A DNA stretch of 64,000 nucleotides from UBA2137 sp963740205 (GTDB lineage Bacteria; Pseudomonadota; Alphaproteobacteria; Micavibrionales; Micavibrionaceae). The DNA lies in the NCBI GenBank assembly GCA_963740205.1, contig CAVUDD010000002.1, positions 310,001-374,000 of the forward strand, given 5' to 3'. This document shows, piece after piece, positions 7,898 through 17,804 of the stretch. A model generated the notes under the pieces. That model was not told where the DNA came from. It worked only from the letters and a program-made list of their open reading frames with translations, and did not search any database. How positions within the stretch are numbered: position 1 is the first letter of the stretch; each line of letters starts with the position of its first letter. Both the position numbers and the translations under genes were made by a program.

Positions 7898-10595
7898 TTA
7901 AGCTGCTTTTTTTGATGAATGAGTTTCTGTCTTTGTCTGACGAAGTGTTGCTTGTGCCGCAGCCAGACGCGCAATTGGCACACGGTAAGGCGAGCAAGAC
8001 ACATAATCTAGCCCAACACTCTCACAAAAAGCGATTGATTGCGGATCACCACCATGCTCACCACAGATCCCTAATTTAATGTCTGAGCGTGTTTCACGCC
8101 CTTTCTCACACGCAATTTGCACAAGCTGACCAACACCATCAACATCAATAGTGACAAAAGGATCGGATGGCATAAAGCCTTTATCAACATAAAATGGCAG
8201 GAACGCCCCTGCGTCATCCCGAGACAATCCCAATGTCGTTTGCGTAAGGTCATTGGTTCCGAATGAGAAAAACTCTGCATGTGTTGCCAATTCATCGGCG
8301 GTTAATGCTGCGCGAGGCAATTCAATCATTGTCCCCACCATATACTCAATAGATTGCCCTTTTTCTTCAAAAACCTGTTTTGCAATCTGGTCAATCATTG
8401 CCTTTAAACGTTGAAGCTCTGGCTCTACGCATACCAGCGGTATCATAATTTCTGGAATGGCACTTTTGCCGCCATCACCTGCCTCAAGTGCACCTTCTAT
8501 AATGGCGCGCGCTTGCATGGCATAAATTTCGGGGTAGGTTACACCCAAGCGACAGCCTCGGTGACCCAGCATTGGATTGGATTCATGGAGCTCCGCCAAG
8601 CGCCGCCTTACTTTAGTTTCAGGCAACCCAGCCGTTTCGGAGAAGGCAATAATATCCTTTTCTGAATGCGGCAAAAACTCATGTAAAGGTGGGTCAAGTA
8701 AGCGCACCGTGACAGGCAAGCCAGACATAATCGAGAAAAGCGATTTAAAGTCTTTACGTTGCTCGGGAAGAAGTGAGGTTAATGCCTTTTCACGTTCATG
8801 CGTGTTTTCGGCAAAAATCATCTCACGCACTTTTTGAATACGCTCTGGGTCAAAAAACATATGCTCTGTTCTGCATAGTCCAATACCCTCTGCACCAAAG
8901 GCAATGGCCTGCTTTGCATCTTCAGGAGTTTCTGCATTAGTGCGCACCCTCATGCGACGTGTAGCGTCCGCCCATTGCATAACCGTCGTAAAATCGTTTG
9001 AGAGTTCAGGTTCAAGTGTTGGAACAGCGCCAAGCATAATCTCGCCAGTTGTTCCATCAATAGTAATTGTTTCACCCTCTTTAATAACCTTACCGCCAGC
9101 AGTAAGTGTCTTTTCCTTGTAATCAATTTGAAGTGCTCCCGCACCTGCTACGCATGGACGCCCCATTCCTCGCGCCACAACGGCTGCATGTGATGTCATG
9201 CCTCCACGCGTCGTGAGAATACCCTCTGCTGCGTGCATACCATGAATATCCTCTGGTGAGGTTTCTATTCTCGCAAGAATTATAGCCTCACCATTACCTG
9301 AGCGTTGTTCTGCATCATCGGCACTAAAAACAATCTTTCCTGATGCGGCACCGGGTGATGCAGGTAAACCTTTACCCAAGACTTCTCTATCTGCCAAAGG
9401 GTCAAGTGTCGGGTGTAAAAGCTGGTCAAGTGAAGTTGCCTCAATGCGTAAAACAGCCTCGTTCTGGTCAATCAATTTCTCTCCAACCATATCAACGGCG
9501 ATCTTAAGGGCAGCAGCAGCCGTGCGCTTTCCAGAGCGCGTTTGAAGCATATAAAGCTTGCCCTGCTGAACGGTAAATTCGATATCCTGCATATCAGTGT
9601 AATGTTTTTCCAGATTTTCGCGCACATCACATAATTGTTTGAAAACCTCAGGCATGGTTTCTTCCATAGACGGTAAATCACTACCCTCTTTCTCACGTCC
9701 TTTAATGGTCAAAGATTGTGGTGTACGAATACCCGCCACAACGTCTTCACCTTGGGCATTAACAAGATACTCACCATAGAAATAGTTTTCGCCAGTTGAA
9801 GGATCGCGTGTGAAAGCAACGCCTGTTGCGCAATCTTGTCCCATGTTACCAAATACCATTGCCTGCACATTCACAGCAGTTCCCCATTCCTCGGGGATTG
9901 AATGAATACGGCGATACGTGACCGCCCTTGGCGTTTGCCATGATTTAAACACAGCGCCAATCGCGCCCCAAAGCTGTTCATGCGGGTCATGGGGAAAATC
10001 CTGATTAAGCTCGCGTTTCACCAGATCCTTATAATCAGAAACAATTTCCTTCCATTGCTCAGCGGTAATATCCGTATCGTTTTTTAGACCTTCGCGCTCT
10101 TTGAAATCTTCCATAATATCTTCGAAATCATGGTGGGAAATACCAAGAACAACATCGGAATACATTTGAACAAAACGGCGGTATGAATCCCAAGCAAAAC
10201 GCTCATCCCCTGATTTAGCTGCCAATCCTTTGACCGTTTCATCATTCAAACCCAAGATTAAGAACCGTATCCATCATGCCGGGCATGGAGACGCGCGCGC
10301 CTGAGCGCACAGAAACAAGCAAAGGATTTGATTTATCGCCAAAAGACATGCCCAAATCATTTTCAACGTCCTTGAGCGCAGAACGAACCTCGCCTCTCAA
10401 AGTATCAGGATAATTCTGGTTGTTTTTATAGTAAGACGTGCAAACCTCAGTGGTGATTGTAAATCCGGCTGGTACAGGAAGACCCAAAGAAGACATTTCA
10501 GCCAGATTAGCGCCCTTGCCTCCGAGTAAATTTTTCATCGTGGCATTCCCATCCGTTTGAGACCCACCAAAACCATATACCCATTTGTCTGCCAT
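7898..10595 (-). CDS. ppdK: Pyruvate phosphate dikinase (one frameshift)
   Basis: Interconverts pyruvate + ATP + Pi and PEP + AMP + PPi; cytosolic. About 898 residues if one base is removed. The N-terminal part starts at 10595 (MADKWVYGFGG, AGGAG site upstream) and reads to PGMMDTVLNLG. The frame is then broken by one extra base around 10248-10253 (GGG-TTT run) and continues as LNDETVKGLAAKSG to the end. Marks: GGKGANLAEM nucleotide-binding domain, phosphohistidine loop TTRGGMTSHAAVVARGMG, and the C-terminal PEP domain with GTNDLTQTTLG and GICGEHGGDP. All domains are intact apart from the indel, so a sequencing error is likely. Confidence 0.93.
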
Positions 10596-10709
10596 TTTTG
10601 TTGCTCCTACGCTGGCTAATCGATGTCCAATAGTCATGCTGTAATTACCTTAGCGACTTTTAAAGATAATCTCAAAAGAGAAAGGTAAAATGTCCACGTA
10701 AGTTAGTTT

Positions 10710-11217
10710 TTAAATGAGTTCCTTTACCATCATCAGGCATAAGTCATCATCGACAGGACGTACTTCCATCGGAATGATCGTTTCACGGTCATAAACTGCG
10801 CCCTGCCCGTCGGGTTTGAAACCTTTTTTGATGTAGAGACGCTGTGCATTTCCAAAGTCTTTATGAATCCCCACACCAACACCTAGACGTTCAGCACCAT
10901 CTTTTCTTGCAAGCTTTTCACAATACTCAATAAGTTTACTGGCTATACCTTGCTGACGATATTGCACGCAGACAAATAAATCCTGAATTTCCGGAATACC
11001 AAGCCTTTGAAAAAGAGCATATTTAGGAAAGCGATTGTAAAAGCAAAAACCTGTAATCTCTCCATCGACATCCTCAGCAATGCAGATAGAGTATTTTTCA
11101 GTATTAGAGAAATGCACTTCAAAATAATCTTCGGGAATACTCTGATAGTCAAAGCCGTCCAGAGACTTCTAGTTTTTGCTTATCTTCAATCTTTGCCAGA
11201 CGTATTTTCAAATCCAT
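10710..11217 (-). CDS. GNAT N-acetyltransferase (one frameshift)
   Basis: About 168 residues when one extra base near 11157-11166 is removed. The first part reads MDLKIRLAKIEDKQKLEV and continues after the indel with DGFDYQSIPEDYFEVHF and on to the C-terminus. The acetyl-CoA loop is VQYRQQGIASKLIEYCEK (Q-x-x-G-I/A), followed by LYIKKGFKPDG, typical of GNAT proteins. Substrate unknown. Divergent from the glycyl-tRNA synthetase gene. If the indel is real, a shorter product could start at the ATG at 11117, lacking the first strand. Confidence 0.78.
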
Positions 11218-11312
11218 ATATAAAATATCCCACATATCTCATGCATATCCAACATTAAGGGTTCATCCCTGCCATAAAAAACGTTATAGATAAGCATATT
11301 AAGGAGAAAAAA

Positions 11313-12864
11313 ATGAGTAACGCCCCTGCCCCCAAGACCAGTGAACTATCTTCGATGGTTGATATGAAAGATATTGTATCTCTATGTAAGCGCCGTGGAT
11401 TTATTTTTCCAGCTTCTGAGATTTACGGCGGTATTAATGGCTTTTGGGACTATGGCCCTTTGGGAACAGAGCTAAAAAACAACATTCGCGACCTTTGGTG
11501 GAAGGCTATGGTTGTTACACCGCCAATTGGACCAGATGGTGAGCCATTACAAATTGTTGGCGTTGATTCCGCAATCATTCAAAACCCAAAGACATGGGTG
11601 GCCTCTGGTCATGTTGGTGGATTTTCCGATCCAATGGTTGATTGCCGTGAAACGAAAAAGAGATACCGTGCTGATCACCTCGATGTTCTCATTCCTAAAG
11701 ATGGTGAAGGTAATTGGATTGCTGTTCCTCAGGATGACGAGGACGGTACAGGTATTAGACGCTTAAAAAAATTTGGTAAGGGTCGAAGTGAGGGTGCGTT
11801 TGACCGTAAAGAACTTCCTGATGTGTCAACATCCGATTACTCAAAAATCGTAGGGCCTGATGCCACAGAAGCAGGTTCACTTACCGAACCAAAAGATTTC
11901 AACCTGATGTTTGAAACATATGTTGGTGCGACACAAAGCGAAGACAGTAAGGCCTATCTTCGTCCTGAAACAGCGCAAGGTATTTTCCTCAACTATAAAA
12001 ATGTCCTTGATAGCTCTCGCGTTAAAGTACCTTTTGGAATTGCACAAATCGGCAAGGCCTATCGTAACGAAGTAAACCCAAGGAATTTTATTTTCCGTTC
12101 GCGTGAGTTTGAACAGATGGAAATGGAATGGTTCTGCCCACCTGATGAGGCAGCAAAATGGCGCGATTTCTGGGTACAGGAACGTAAAAGCTGGTGGGAG
12201 TCCATTGGAGTTAAGGCCGAATCCATGATTCTACGTGAGCATGGCAAGGACGAACTTTCCCATTATGCTAAGGCAGGTGTTGGAACGATGGACATTGAAT
12301 ATCAATTCCCTTTTACCTATCCAGGCTTTGGCGAGTTGGAAGGTATTGCACATAGATGTGATTACGATTTGACACAACATCAGGAGCATTCCGGCACGAA
12401 AATGGAATATATTGACCCCAATGATAATTCAAATCGCTATATTCCCCATGTTATTGAACCAGCGGCTGGCCTGACACGCGGTGTTCTAACTGTTTTATGT
12501 GAAGCCTATACAGTGGATGAAAGCAGACCTTCTGGTATGTATCTGAATTTTAAGCCATCTGTTGCACCCAAAAAAGCAGCAATTTTGCCTTTGGTTGCCA
12601 AGGACGGAATGCCTGAAATGGCAACCAAGCTCTACATGGATTTACGTGAAGATATGGCTGTTGATTTAGATATTAAGCAAAACATCGGAAAACGTTATGC
12701 GCGTCAGGATGAAATTGGGACACCGTTTTGTATTACCATTGACAGTGATAGCCTTGCTGACCAAACAGTCACCATTCGCCATCGCAATACAATGGCACAA
12801 GAACGTATTTCAATGGATAAGGTTAAAATCCTACCTGCAGGAAAAACTGAAAGAAATGGCCTAG
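11313..12864 (+). CDS. glyQS: Glycyl-tRNA synthetase, single-chain alpha2 type (frameshift near 3' end)
   Basis: Class II aminoacyl-tRNA synthetase charging tRNA-Gly; cytosolic. N-terminal KRRGFIFPASEIYGGINGFWDYGPLG, motif 2 FRSREFEQMEMEWF, motif 3 GLTRGVLTVLCEAY and a C-terminal anticodon-binding domain. About 516 residues. One extra A in the AAAA run at 12823-12828 throws the uncorrected frame into a wrong tail that runs to 12914. With it removed the protein ends KSYLQEKLKEMA at a TAG at 12864. A strong AAGGAG site precedes the ATG. The alpha2 form is unusual for alphaproteobacteria. Confidence 0.93.
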
Positions 12865-13043
12865 GGTTCGCGTTGGTTTTTCCTAAAACGCTGCCTTGCT
12901 TCCTCAAGCATTAAAAGCGTGGCTGGCTCCATTACACTATTTATTTGAAAAGATGCTTGAGCTTGTCGTTCACTCGATTTCCTTACTTTGCGGTGTTGCC
13001 TATCCTCAGAACCCGCATTGTCTGCTGGCGTTGAATTGGACAC
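12861..13043 (-). CDS. Small hypothetical protein (tentative)
   Basis: 60-residue ORF from a GTG start, rich in polar residues, ending PATLLMLEEARQRFRKNQREP. It is convergent with the corrected stop of the GlyRS gene, a layout expected of a real gene. The same frame stays open upstream (reading NWPISYFSNFQSCWNSES), so the true start may lie up to about 60 bases further up, possibly with another indel. No family recognised. Could be a chance ORF. Confidence 0.35.
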   Translation of the reverse strand: MSNSTPADNAGSEDRQHRKVRKSSERQAQASFQINSVMEPATLLMLEEARQRFRKNQREP

Positions 13044-13125
13044 AGCTGATTCTGAGTTCCAGCATGACTGAAAGTTCGAAAAATATGAGATGGGCCAGTT
13101 ATACGCATCTTAGCTACTCTTAAGA

Positions 13126-13345
13126 TTATGGTGCCCAGTCAGGACGAGGAGCAGCATTTTCACCTTGTGTATCGTAACGATTATGGTCACCAGTCGTTCT
13201 ATCGCCTCTGCCACTTACATATGGTGATAGACGAGATAATTCTGCAATACGGTTAAGATCATCCTCTGATGCAACGGCTCTTGCATGCGCACCTTCTGGC
13301 ACTTAAGTATCTATTGCTTGTCTTCATATGCGGTAAATGATCCAT
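13126..13345 (-). CDS. Small hypothetical protein (one frameshift)
   Basis: About 72 residues. An AGGGAG ribosome site precedes the ATG at 13345 (MDHLPHMKTSNRYL). One extra base at about 13303 then breaks the frame, which continues as VPEGAHARAVASEDDLNRIAELSRL and ends with GENAAPRPDWAP. The open second frame, good ribosome site and neighbourhood of other indel-bearing genes support a real small gene. Function unknown. Alternatively the second part could start on its own at a GTG at 13302, directly after an in-frame stop. Confidence 0.45.
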
Positions 13346-13391
13346 TTTTAACTCCCTGTTTTTATAGCTTTAAAATACAGATTCTTTTTTA

Positions 13392-14117
13392 TTATGCAAA
13401 TAAATCTTTGGCATTCTTTAGGATTTCGTCGGCCTCCGCTGTATAACTTCCATCTTCCTGATGAAGCACCAAGCCTGATAAAAGACGTAAACCTGTTTTT
13501 CTATCTTTAACCGCGCGCACGATAACGCGCTTTGCTTCGCGTCCCTCTTTTGGCCATAAAGGTATAATTTCAATTGCTCCGAAAGGACCCTTAATAACTT
13601 TAAGCAAATCATCAAGTTCCTCTGCCATATGGATAATTGTCAAAACGCCTTTGGATTTAAGCAGACGTGTACAATTTTTTATCCAGCGCTCCAAATCCAT
13701 ATCTTCCTCAACATATCCTAATGCCCCCGCACGAATTTCGGATGAGGCAGCAAGATGAGCATTATGTTCAAAGAAAGGTGGGTTTGTAACCACATGATCA
13801 AAACCACTCTCCTGCTTAAAATCTGTCAATGATATGCATTCAAAATCAATATTTGGAGACTTGTTCAATTTTAGGTTTTTATCGGCGCAATCAATATAGA
13901 CTTGTTCTTTATCAATGGCCTTGATTGTCAGGTTTTCGATTCTATGGGCGATACAGAAGCTAATACCTCCCACCCCGCATCCGGCATCCAGAACAGTTTG
14001 GCCAGACTTGGCAGGACAGGCTGCTGCGGCCATAACCGTATCGGTTGTAACCTTAAAACCATCATCTGGTTGTTGCAGGGTTATAAGTTTATTGAGTAAA
14101 TGTGCTGTTGCGGTCAT
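13392..14117 (-). CDS. N6-adenine methyltransferase, TrmN6/YfiC-like
   Basis: 241-residue SAM-dependent methyltransferase. The SAM-binding motif I is VLDAGCGVGGIS, and the catalytic NPPF motif (VVTNPPFFEHN) marks N6-adenine methylation. The N-terminus LLNKLITLQQPDDGFKVTTDTVMAAAA matches the TrmN6 type that modifies A37 of tRNA1(Val), with dinucleotide preceding the methylase core. It is divergent from the polyprenyl synthase gene, as in many alphaproteobacteria. The precise RNA target is inference. Confidence 0.78.
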   Translation of the reverse strand: MTATAHLLNKLITLQQPDDGFKVTTDTVMAAAACPAKSGQTVLDAGCGVGGISFCIAHRIENLTIKAIDKEQVYIDCADKNLKLNKSPNIDFECISLTDFKQESGFDHVVTNPPFFEHNAHLAASSEIRAGALGYVEEDMDLERWIKNCTRLLKSKGVLTIIHMAEELDDLLKVIKGPFGAIEIIPLWPKEGREAKRVIVRAVKDRKTGLRLLSGLVLHQEDGSYTAEADEILKNAKDLFA

Positions 14118-14190
14118 AAATTTTGTGGTTTGCCTTTAAAGGAAAATCTTGCCGTTTTCACTGTGTTAGTCTAATTGATAGAGGATGTCC

Positions 14191-15216
14191 ATGTCCAATG
14201 CTTTACGCTCGTCTAACCAAAGCAAGCAGGAGAGTTTATCCTCGTCTGTTGAAGGTTTCTTTGGTCATTTCTCAGAAGACATGAAATTGGTAAATAAAAT
14301 CATTTTAGATAATATGCAATCTGACGTTGCGATTATACCTCAACTCGCCAGTTATCTCATAGCTGCGGGCGGTAAACGTTTACGTCCTATTCTTACACTA
14401 GCTTCTACATCATTATTTACGGATAATATAGAAGGCTCCTATGGGCTTGCCGCCTCGGTTGAATTTATTCATACAGCCACCTTATTACATGATGATGTGG
14501 TTGATGGCAGTGAACAACGCCGCGGTCAAAAGGCTGCTAATCTTGTTTTTGGAAACCAAACATCCGTACTGGTTGGCGACTTTTTATTCTCGAAAGCATT
14601 CCAGTTAATGGTTGAAAGTAAATCCTTAGATGTGTTGCGCATACTGTCTGATGCCTCTGCCATCATTGCCGAGGGAGAAGTTTTACAGTTACAAGCACAG
14701 GGCCAGATTGATACAAGCTGGGATACTTATCTTGATATCATTGGTGCAAAAACAGCCGCCCTTTTCGCGGCAGCTTGTGAAATAGGCCCTTGGATTGCTG
14801 AAAAACCTGAATATGCTGAAGGCTGTTACAACTACGGCTATAATTTGGGATTGGCCTTCCAGATTGCCGATGACATTCTTGATTACTCTGGTAATACGGA
14901 TGAAACAGGTAAAAATACAGGCGATGATTTTTATGACGGCAAAGCAACTGCTCCAGTTTTAATTGCTATTGAACATGCAACGGAAGAGGAAAAAATCTTC
15001 TGGAACAGAACTATTGGACAACAGAATTTTGAAGAGGGTGACTTCGAGAAAGCTCTTGAACTCACCTCAAAATATAATGCTTGTGAGATTGCGGAGCAAC
15101 GCGCACGAGAATATGCGCAAAAAGCCGTAAAATCTTTGCCTCAAAATAATCTGTCAAATCCTGTGTATGAAGGCTTACTTGCACTTCCCGAATATGCAGT
15201 CGCGCGCAAAAAATAA
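14191..15216 (+). CDS. ispB: Polyprenyl diphosphate synthase (octaprenyl/decaprenyl type)
   Basis: 341 residues. Chain-elongating isoprenyl transferase making the ubiquinone side chain from IPP and FPP. First aspartate motif LLHDDVVDGSEQRRG, second aspartate motif QIADDILDYSG, and GGKRLRPILTL near the N-terminus. The ATG at 14191 is preferred over the one at 14185 because GAGGA lies 5 bases upstream. Chain length cannot be deduced from sequence by eye. Followed by rpoH on the same strand after about 150 bases. Confidence 0.88.
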   Translation: MSNALRSSNQSKQESLSSSVEGFFGHFSEDMKLVNKIILDNMQSDVAIIPQLASYLIAAGGKRLRPILTLASTSLFTDNIEGSYGLAASVEFIHTATLLHDDVVDGSEQRRGQKAANLVFGNQTSVLVGDFLFSKAFQLMVESKSLDVLRILSDASAIIAEGEVLQLQAQGQIDTSWDTYLDIIGAKTAALFAAACEIGPWIAEKPEYAEGCYNYGYNLGLAFQIADDILDYSGNTDETGKNTGDDFYDGKATAPVLIAIEHATEEEKIFWNRTIGQQNFEEGDFEKALELTSKYNACEIAEQRAREYAQKAVKSLPQNNLSNPVYEGLLALPEYAVARKK

Positions 15217-15364
15217 ATTCTTTATCGCCTGTAACTTTCACAACCTTTTCTACGTATAAATATTTACAAGCGAAGGAAACTTTTTCTCTATTCGTATGTT
15301 AATTAGATATCGGGTTCTTTCTAAAAAAACCCATTAAAAACAAAAAATCTTATCGGGGTATTTT

Positions 15365-16240
15365 ATGGCACATAAAGATGACTACGACACACAAAGATTA
15401 AATCTCGCTTATATTAAAACAGCAATGAATAAACAACTTCTTGAGAAAGAAGAGGAACTTCAACTTGCTAGGGACTGGAGAGATAATCAGGATGAAAAAG
15501 CTCTACATAAACTTATAAATGCTTATGGGCGTCTTGTGATTGCAGCAGCCTCAAAATTCAAGCATTACGGATTGCCCCTTGGCGACTTGATGCAAGAAGG
15601 TAACGTAGGGCTCTTGCAGGCGGCGTCACGTTTTGACCCAGACCGCGACCTCCGCTTTTCAACGTATGCATCTTGGTGGATACGTTCTGCAATGCAAGAT
15701 TACGTTTTAAGAAACTGGTCAATTGTGCGTACAGGTACGACTGCAGCACACAAATCGCTATTCTTCAATTTGCGTCGCCTACGCGCCCAAATTGAGGATG
15801 CCTCAACAGAATACGGACTCACAGAGCAAGGCCGTCGTAAAATAGCCAAGGAAATGAAGGTTCGCCTTGTTGACGTAGAGGAAATGGAAAAGCGTCTGTT
15901 TGGCGGTGACCAATCTCTAAACGCCACGGTAAAGCATGACGCACAAGAAGAATGGCAAAGTTTTTTACCAGACGACAGACCTGATCCAGAAGATGTCGTC
16001 ATTGGTATGAAAGACTCTGAAACAAGGTCTGAATGGCTAAACCATGCTTTGAAATCCCTTACTGATAGAGAACAGCATATTATTAAAGAGCGTCATCTTC
16101 AGTACGATACGGTTACCTTAGAGGCGTTAGGTAACACTCTTGGTATTAGTAAAGAACGCGTTCGCCAGCTCGAACAACGCGCCATGGAAAAACTTAAAGG
16201 TGCAATTGAAAAGCAAGTCAATACTGCTCAAATGTTTTAA
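15365..16240 (+). CDS. rpoH: RNA polymerase sigma-32 factor RpoH
   Basis: 291-residue sigma-70 family member that directs the heat-shock response. Region 2 is GDLMQEGNVGLLQAASRFDPDRDLRFSTYASWWIRSAMQDYVLRNWS. The RpoH box AAHKSLFFNLRRLRA follows, and region 4 ends GISKERVRQLEQRAMEKLKG. Length and motif order are normal. A perfect 16-bp terminator follows at 16282. The 148-base leader may hold RNA thermometer or promoter elements, but none could be assigned with confidence. Confidence 0.95.
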   Translation: MAHKDDYDTQRLNLAYIKTAMNKQLLEKEEELQLARDWRDNQDEKALHKLINAYGRLVIAAASKFKHYGLPLGDLMQEGNVGLLQAASRFDPDRDLRFSTYASWWIRSAMQDYVLRNWSIVRTGTTAAHKSLFFNLRRLRAQIEDASTEYGLTEQGRRKIAKEMKVRLVDVEEMEKRLFGGDQSLNATVKHDAQEEWQSFLPDDRPDPEDVVIGMKDSETRSEWLNHALKSLTDREQHIIKERHLQYDTVTLEALGNTLGISKERVRQLEQRAMEKLKGAIEKQVNTAQMF

Positions 16241-16281
16241 ATAGAAATTATCCAGTTCCCTTCTCTCCCCCTCATAGAAGG

Positions 16282-16316
16282 AAAAACCCCTTTCATCTTA
16301 GATGAAAGGGGTTTTT
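16282..16316. terminator. Bidirectional Rho-independent terminator
   Basis: A perfect 16-bp inverted repeat (AAAAACCCCTTTCATC against its complement) with a three-base loop, giving a T-run on both strands. It lies between the convergent rpoH and M48 protease genes and should terminate both. Confidence 0.9.
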
Positions 16317-16340
16317 ATTATTCTCGGCTTAACTAGTGAT

Positions 16341-17804
16341 TTAATTCGTTACTACTTTGTACTCAGTTCCAGCTCTTAGAGTTTCGTTAGCTATTAAACC
16401 GTTAAGTGCGCGGAAACGTAACTCTCTCAGATTATCAAAAGGCATAGTTGCTGCCAGTGATGCAACTGTATCACCCGCTCGTGCTGTGCGCGTGACTATA
16501 CGAAGAGGCTTCAGCGAATTACGCTCACTTTGAGATAATTTACGGAAGCTATAAGTAGCCTTTTTCAAATTCTCAATCGTAGCATTTGAAGCACTTTTAG
16601 GATACGCCATCTGCATGCGGTATGTTGTGTTTGAGTCAAACGCAATTGCCACAGTTCTGATTGTAACAGGTTGTTTATTCAGCGTTCCCGCAAATGAGGT
16701 TGTTGCCGCAGGCATGCCATTTACAGTAATGCGCTGTGGCGTTGCCACCTTCTCGTTCTTGAGCCAAACATTTTGTGTGTATGTTGCAGGATCAAGAGAA
16801 TTCTTAACCATGTCGAGGATAATGGCCGAGCCATCCTTACCCACCGCTAACACTTGATTAGGTTGATTGATGATGCGATAACCTGATGGTGCAGTAAACG
16901 TAAATCCAAATTGCGGATGATAGAATGTTGTTCCTCTGGCAAAACCTTGCTCTGCTCCATCACCATATACAGTACCGTTAACAAGGGACATATGACGCCC
17001 ACGATTAACAATCTCATCATTTTTACCGTATTTAGCAGCTATAGCCGAGGCCGATGCTACACGGTCAGCAGTATTAGGGTGAGACGAGAAGAAGCTTGGC
17101 GCTTGTTGAGTACCAGCTATTTGTGACTGCAACTGGCTTTCAAGTTGAAGCGTTCTTAGGAAACGGGACAATGCAAAAACGTCATATCCAGCCTTATCAA
17201 GATAACGAATACCCAGCTCATCTGACTCGTTTTCTTGACCACGTGAATATGAACTCAAGAACAGATTTGAGCCCACGCCAAGAGCCTGAGAAGCCGCCTG
17301 ACTTCCCAGTGCAGCAGATGCAACAGCAGCCCCAATCTGAGTTAATGTTCCTGTTGAATAACGCTCGGCAGCATGGCGTCCTGTAATGTGGCCAATTTCG
17401 TGCGCCAGAACGCCAGCTAATTCTGCTTCACTATTAGCGTATGATAATAATCCGCGAGTAACATAAATGTATCCACCAGGAGCTGCAAAGGCATTAACGA
17501 CAGGGGAATTAAGCAGATAAAATCTATATGTTAAGCCTTGTGTTTCAGCATGAGCAGCAAGTCTTTGCCCAATCTCGTTCACATAAGCTTGCATTTGTTT
17601 GTTCTCATAAATACCGCCAAAAGCATCCAAAGCTTGTTGGTGCTGGCTAGCTCCAATCTGTTTTTCTTTATCGGGTGAGAGTAATCCAGTGAATTGTCTT
17701 TCGCCTGTTGCCTGATTTGTAGAACAGGAAACTAGAAGTGCTGAGGTTGCAGCAAGGCAAAGAAACTTGCCAACCTTATATTTTTTCGTGCAAAGTGCGC
17801 CCAT
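16341..17804 (-). CDS. M48-family lipoprotein metalloprotease
   Basis: 487 residues. Lipoprotein signal (SALLVSC, Cys at residue 28) and the zinc protease motif HEIGHITGRHAAERYS, with the downstream Glu in ENESDELGIRYLDKAGYD. It resembles periplasmic BepA-like proteases. The C-terminal 100 residues carry a LysM-like segment (ARAGDTVASLAATMPFDNLRELRFRALNGL). A good AAAGGA site lies 8 bases before the ATG at 17804. That ATG overlaps the start codon of the divergent nuclease-like gene, so the promoter must lie inside the neighbour's coding region. Likely role: turnover or assembly quality control of outer-membrane proteins. Confidence 0.87.
   Translation of the reverse strand: MGALCTKKYKVGKFLCLAATSALLVSCSTNQATGERQFTGLLSPDKEKQIGASQHQQALDAFGGIYENKQMQAYVNEIGQRLAAHAETQGLTYRFYLLNSPVVNAFAAPGGYIYVTRGLLSYANSEAELAGVLAHEIGHITGRHAAERYSTGTLTQIGAAVASAALGSQAASQALGVGSNLFLSSYSRGQENESDELGIRYLDKAGYDVFALSRFLRTLQLESQLQSQIAGTQQAPSFFSSHPNTADRVASASAIAAKYGKNDEIVNRGRHMSLVNGTVYGDGAEQGFARGTTFYHPQFGFTFTAPSGYRIINQPNQVLAVGKDGSAIILDMVKNSLDPATYTQNVWLKNEKVATPQRITVNGMPAATTSFAGTLNKQPVTIRTVAIAFDSNTTYRMQMAYPKSASNATIENLKKATYSFRKLSQSERNSLKPLRIVTRTARAGDTVASLAATMPFDNLRELRFRALNGLIANETLRAGTEYKVVTN

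Noticed and set aside
15280..15340. Shared GATATCGGGTTCT motif before rpoH (about 15307) and rplS (about 31983)
   Set aside because: Two short matches at different distances from the genes; without more copies a common operator cannot be supported.
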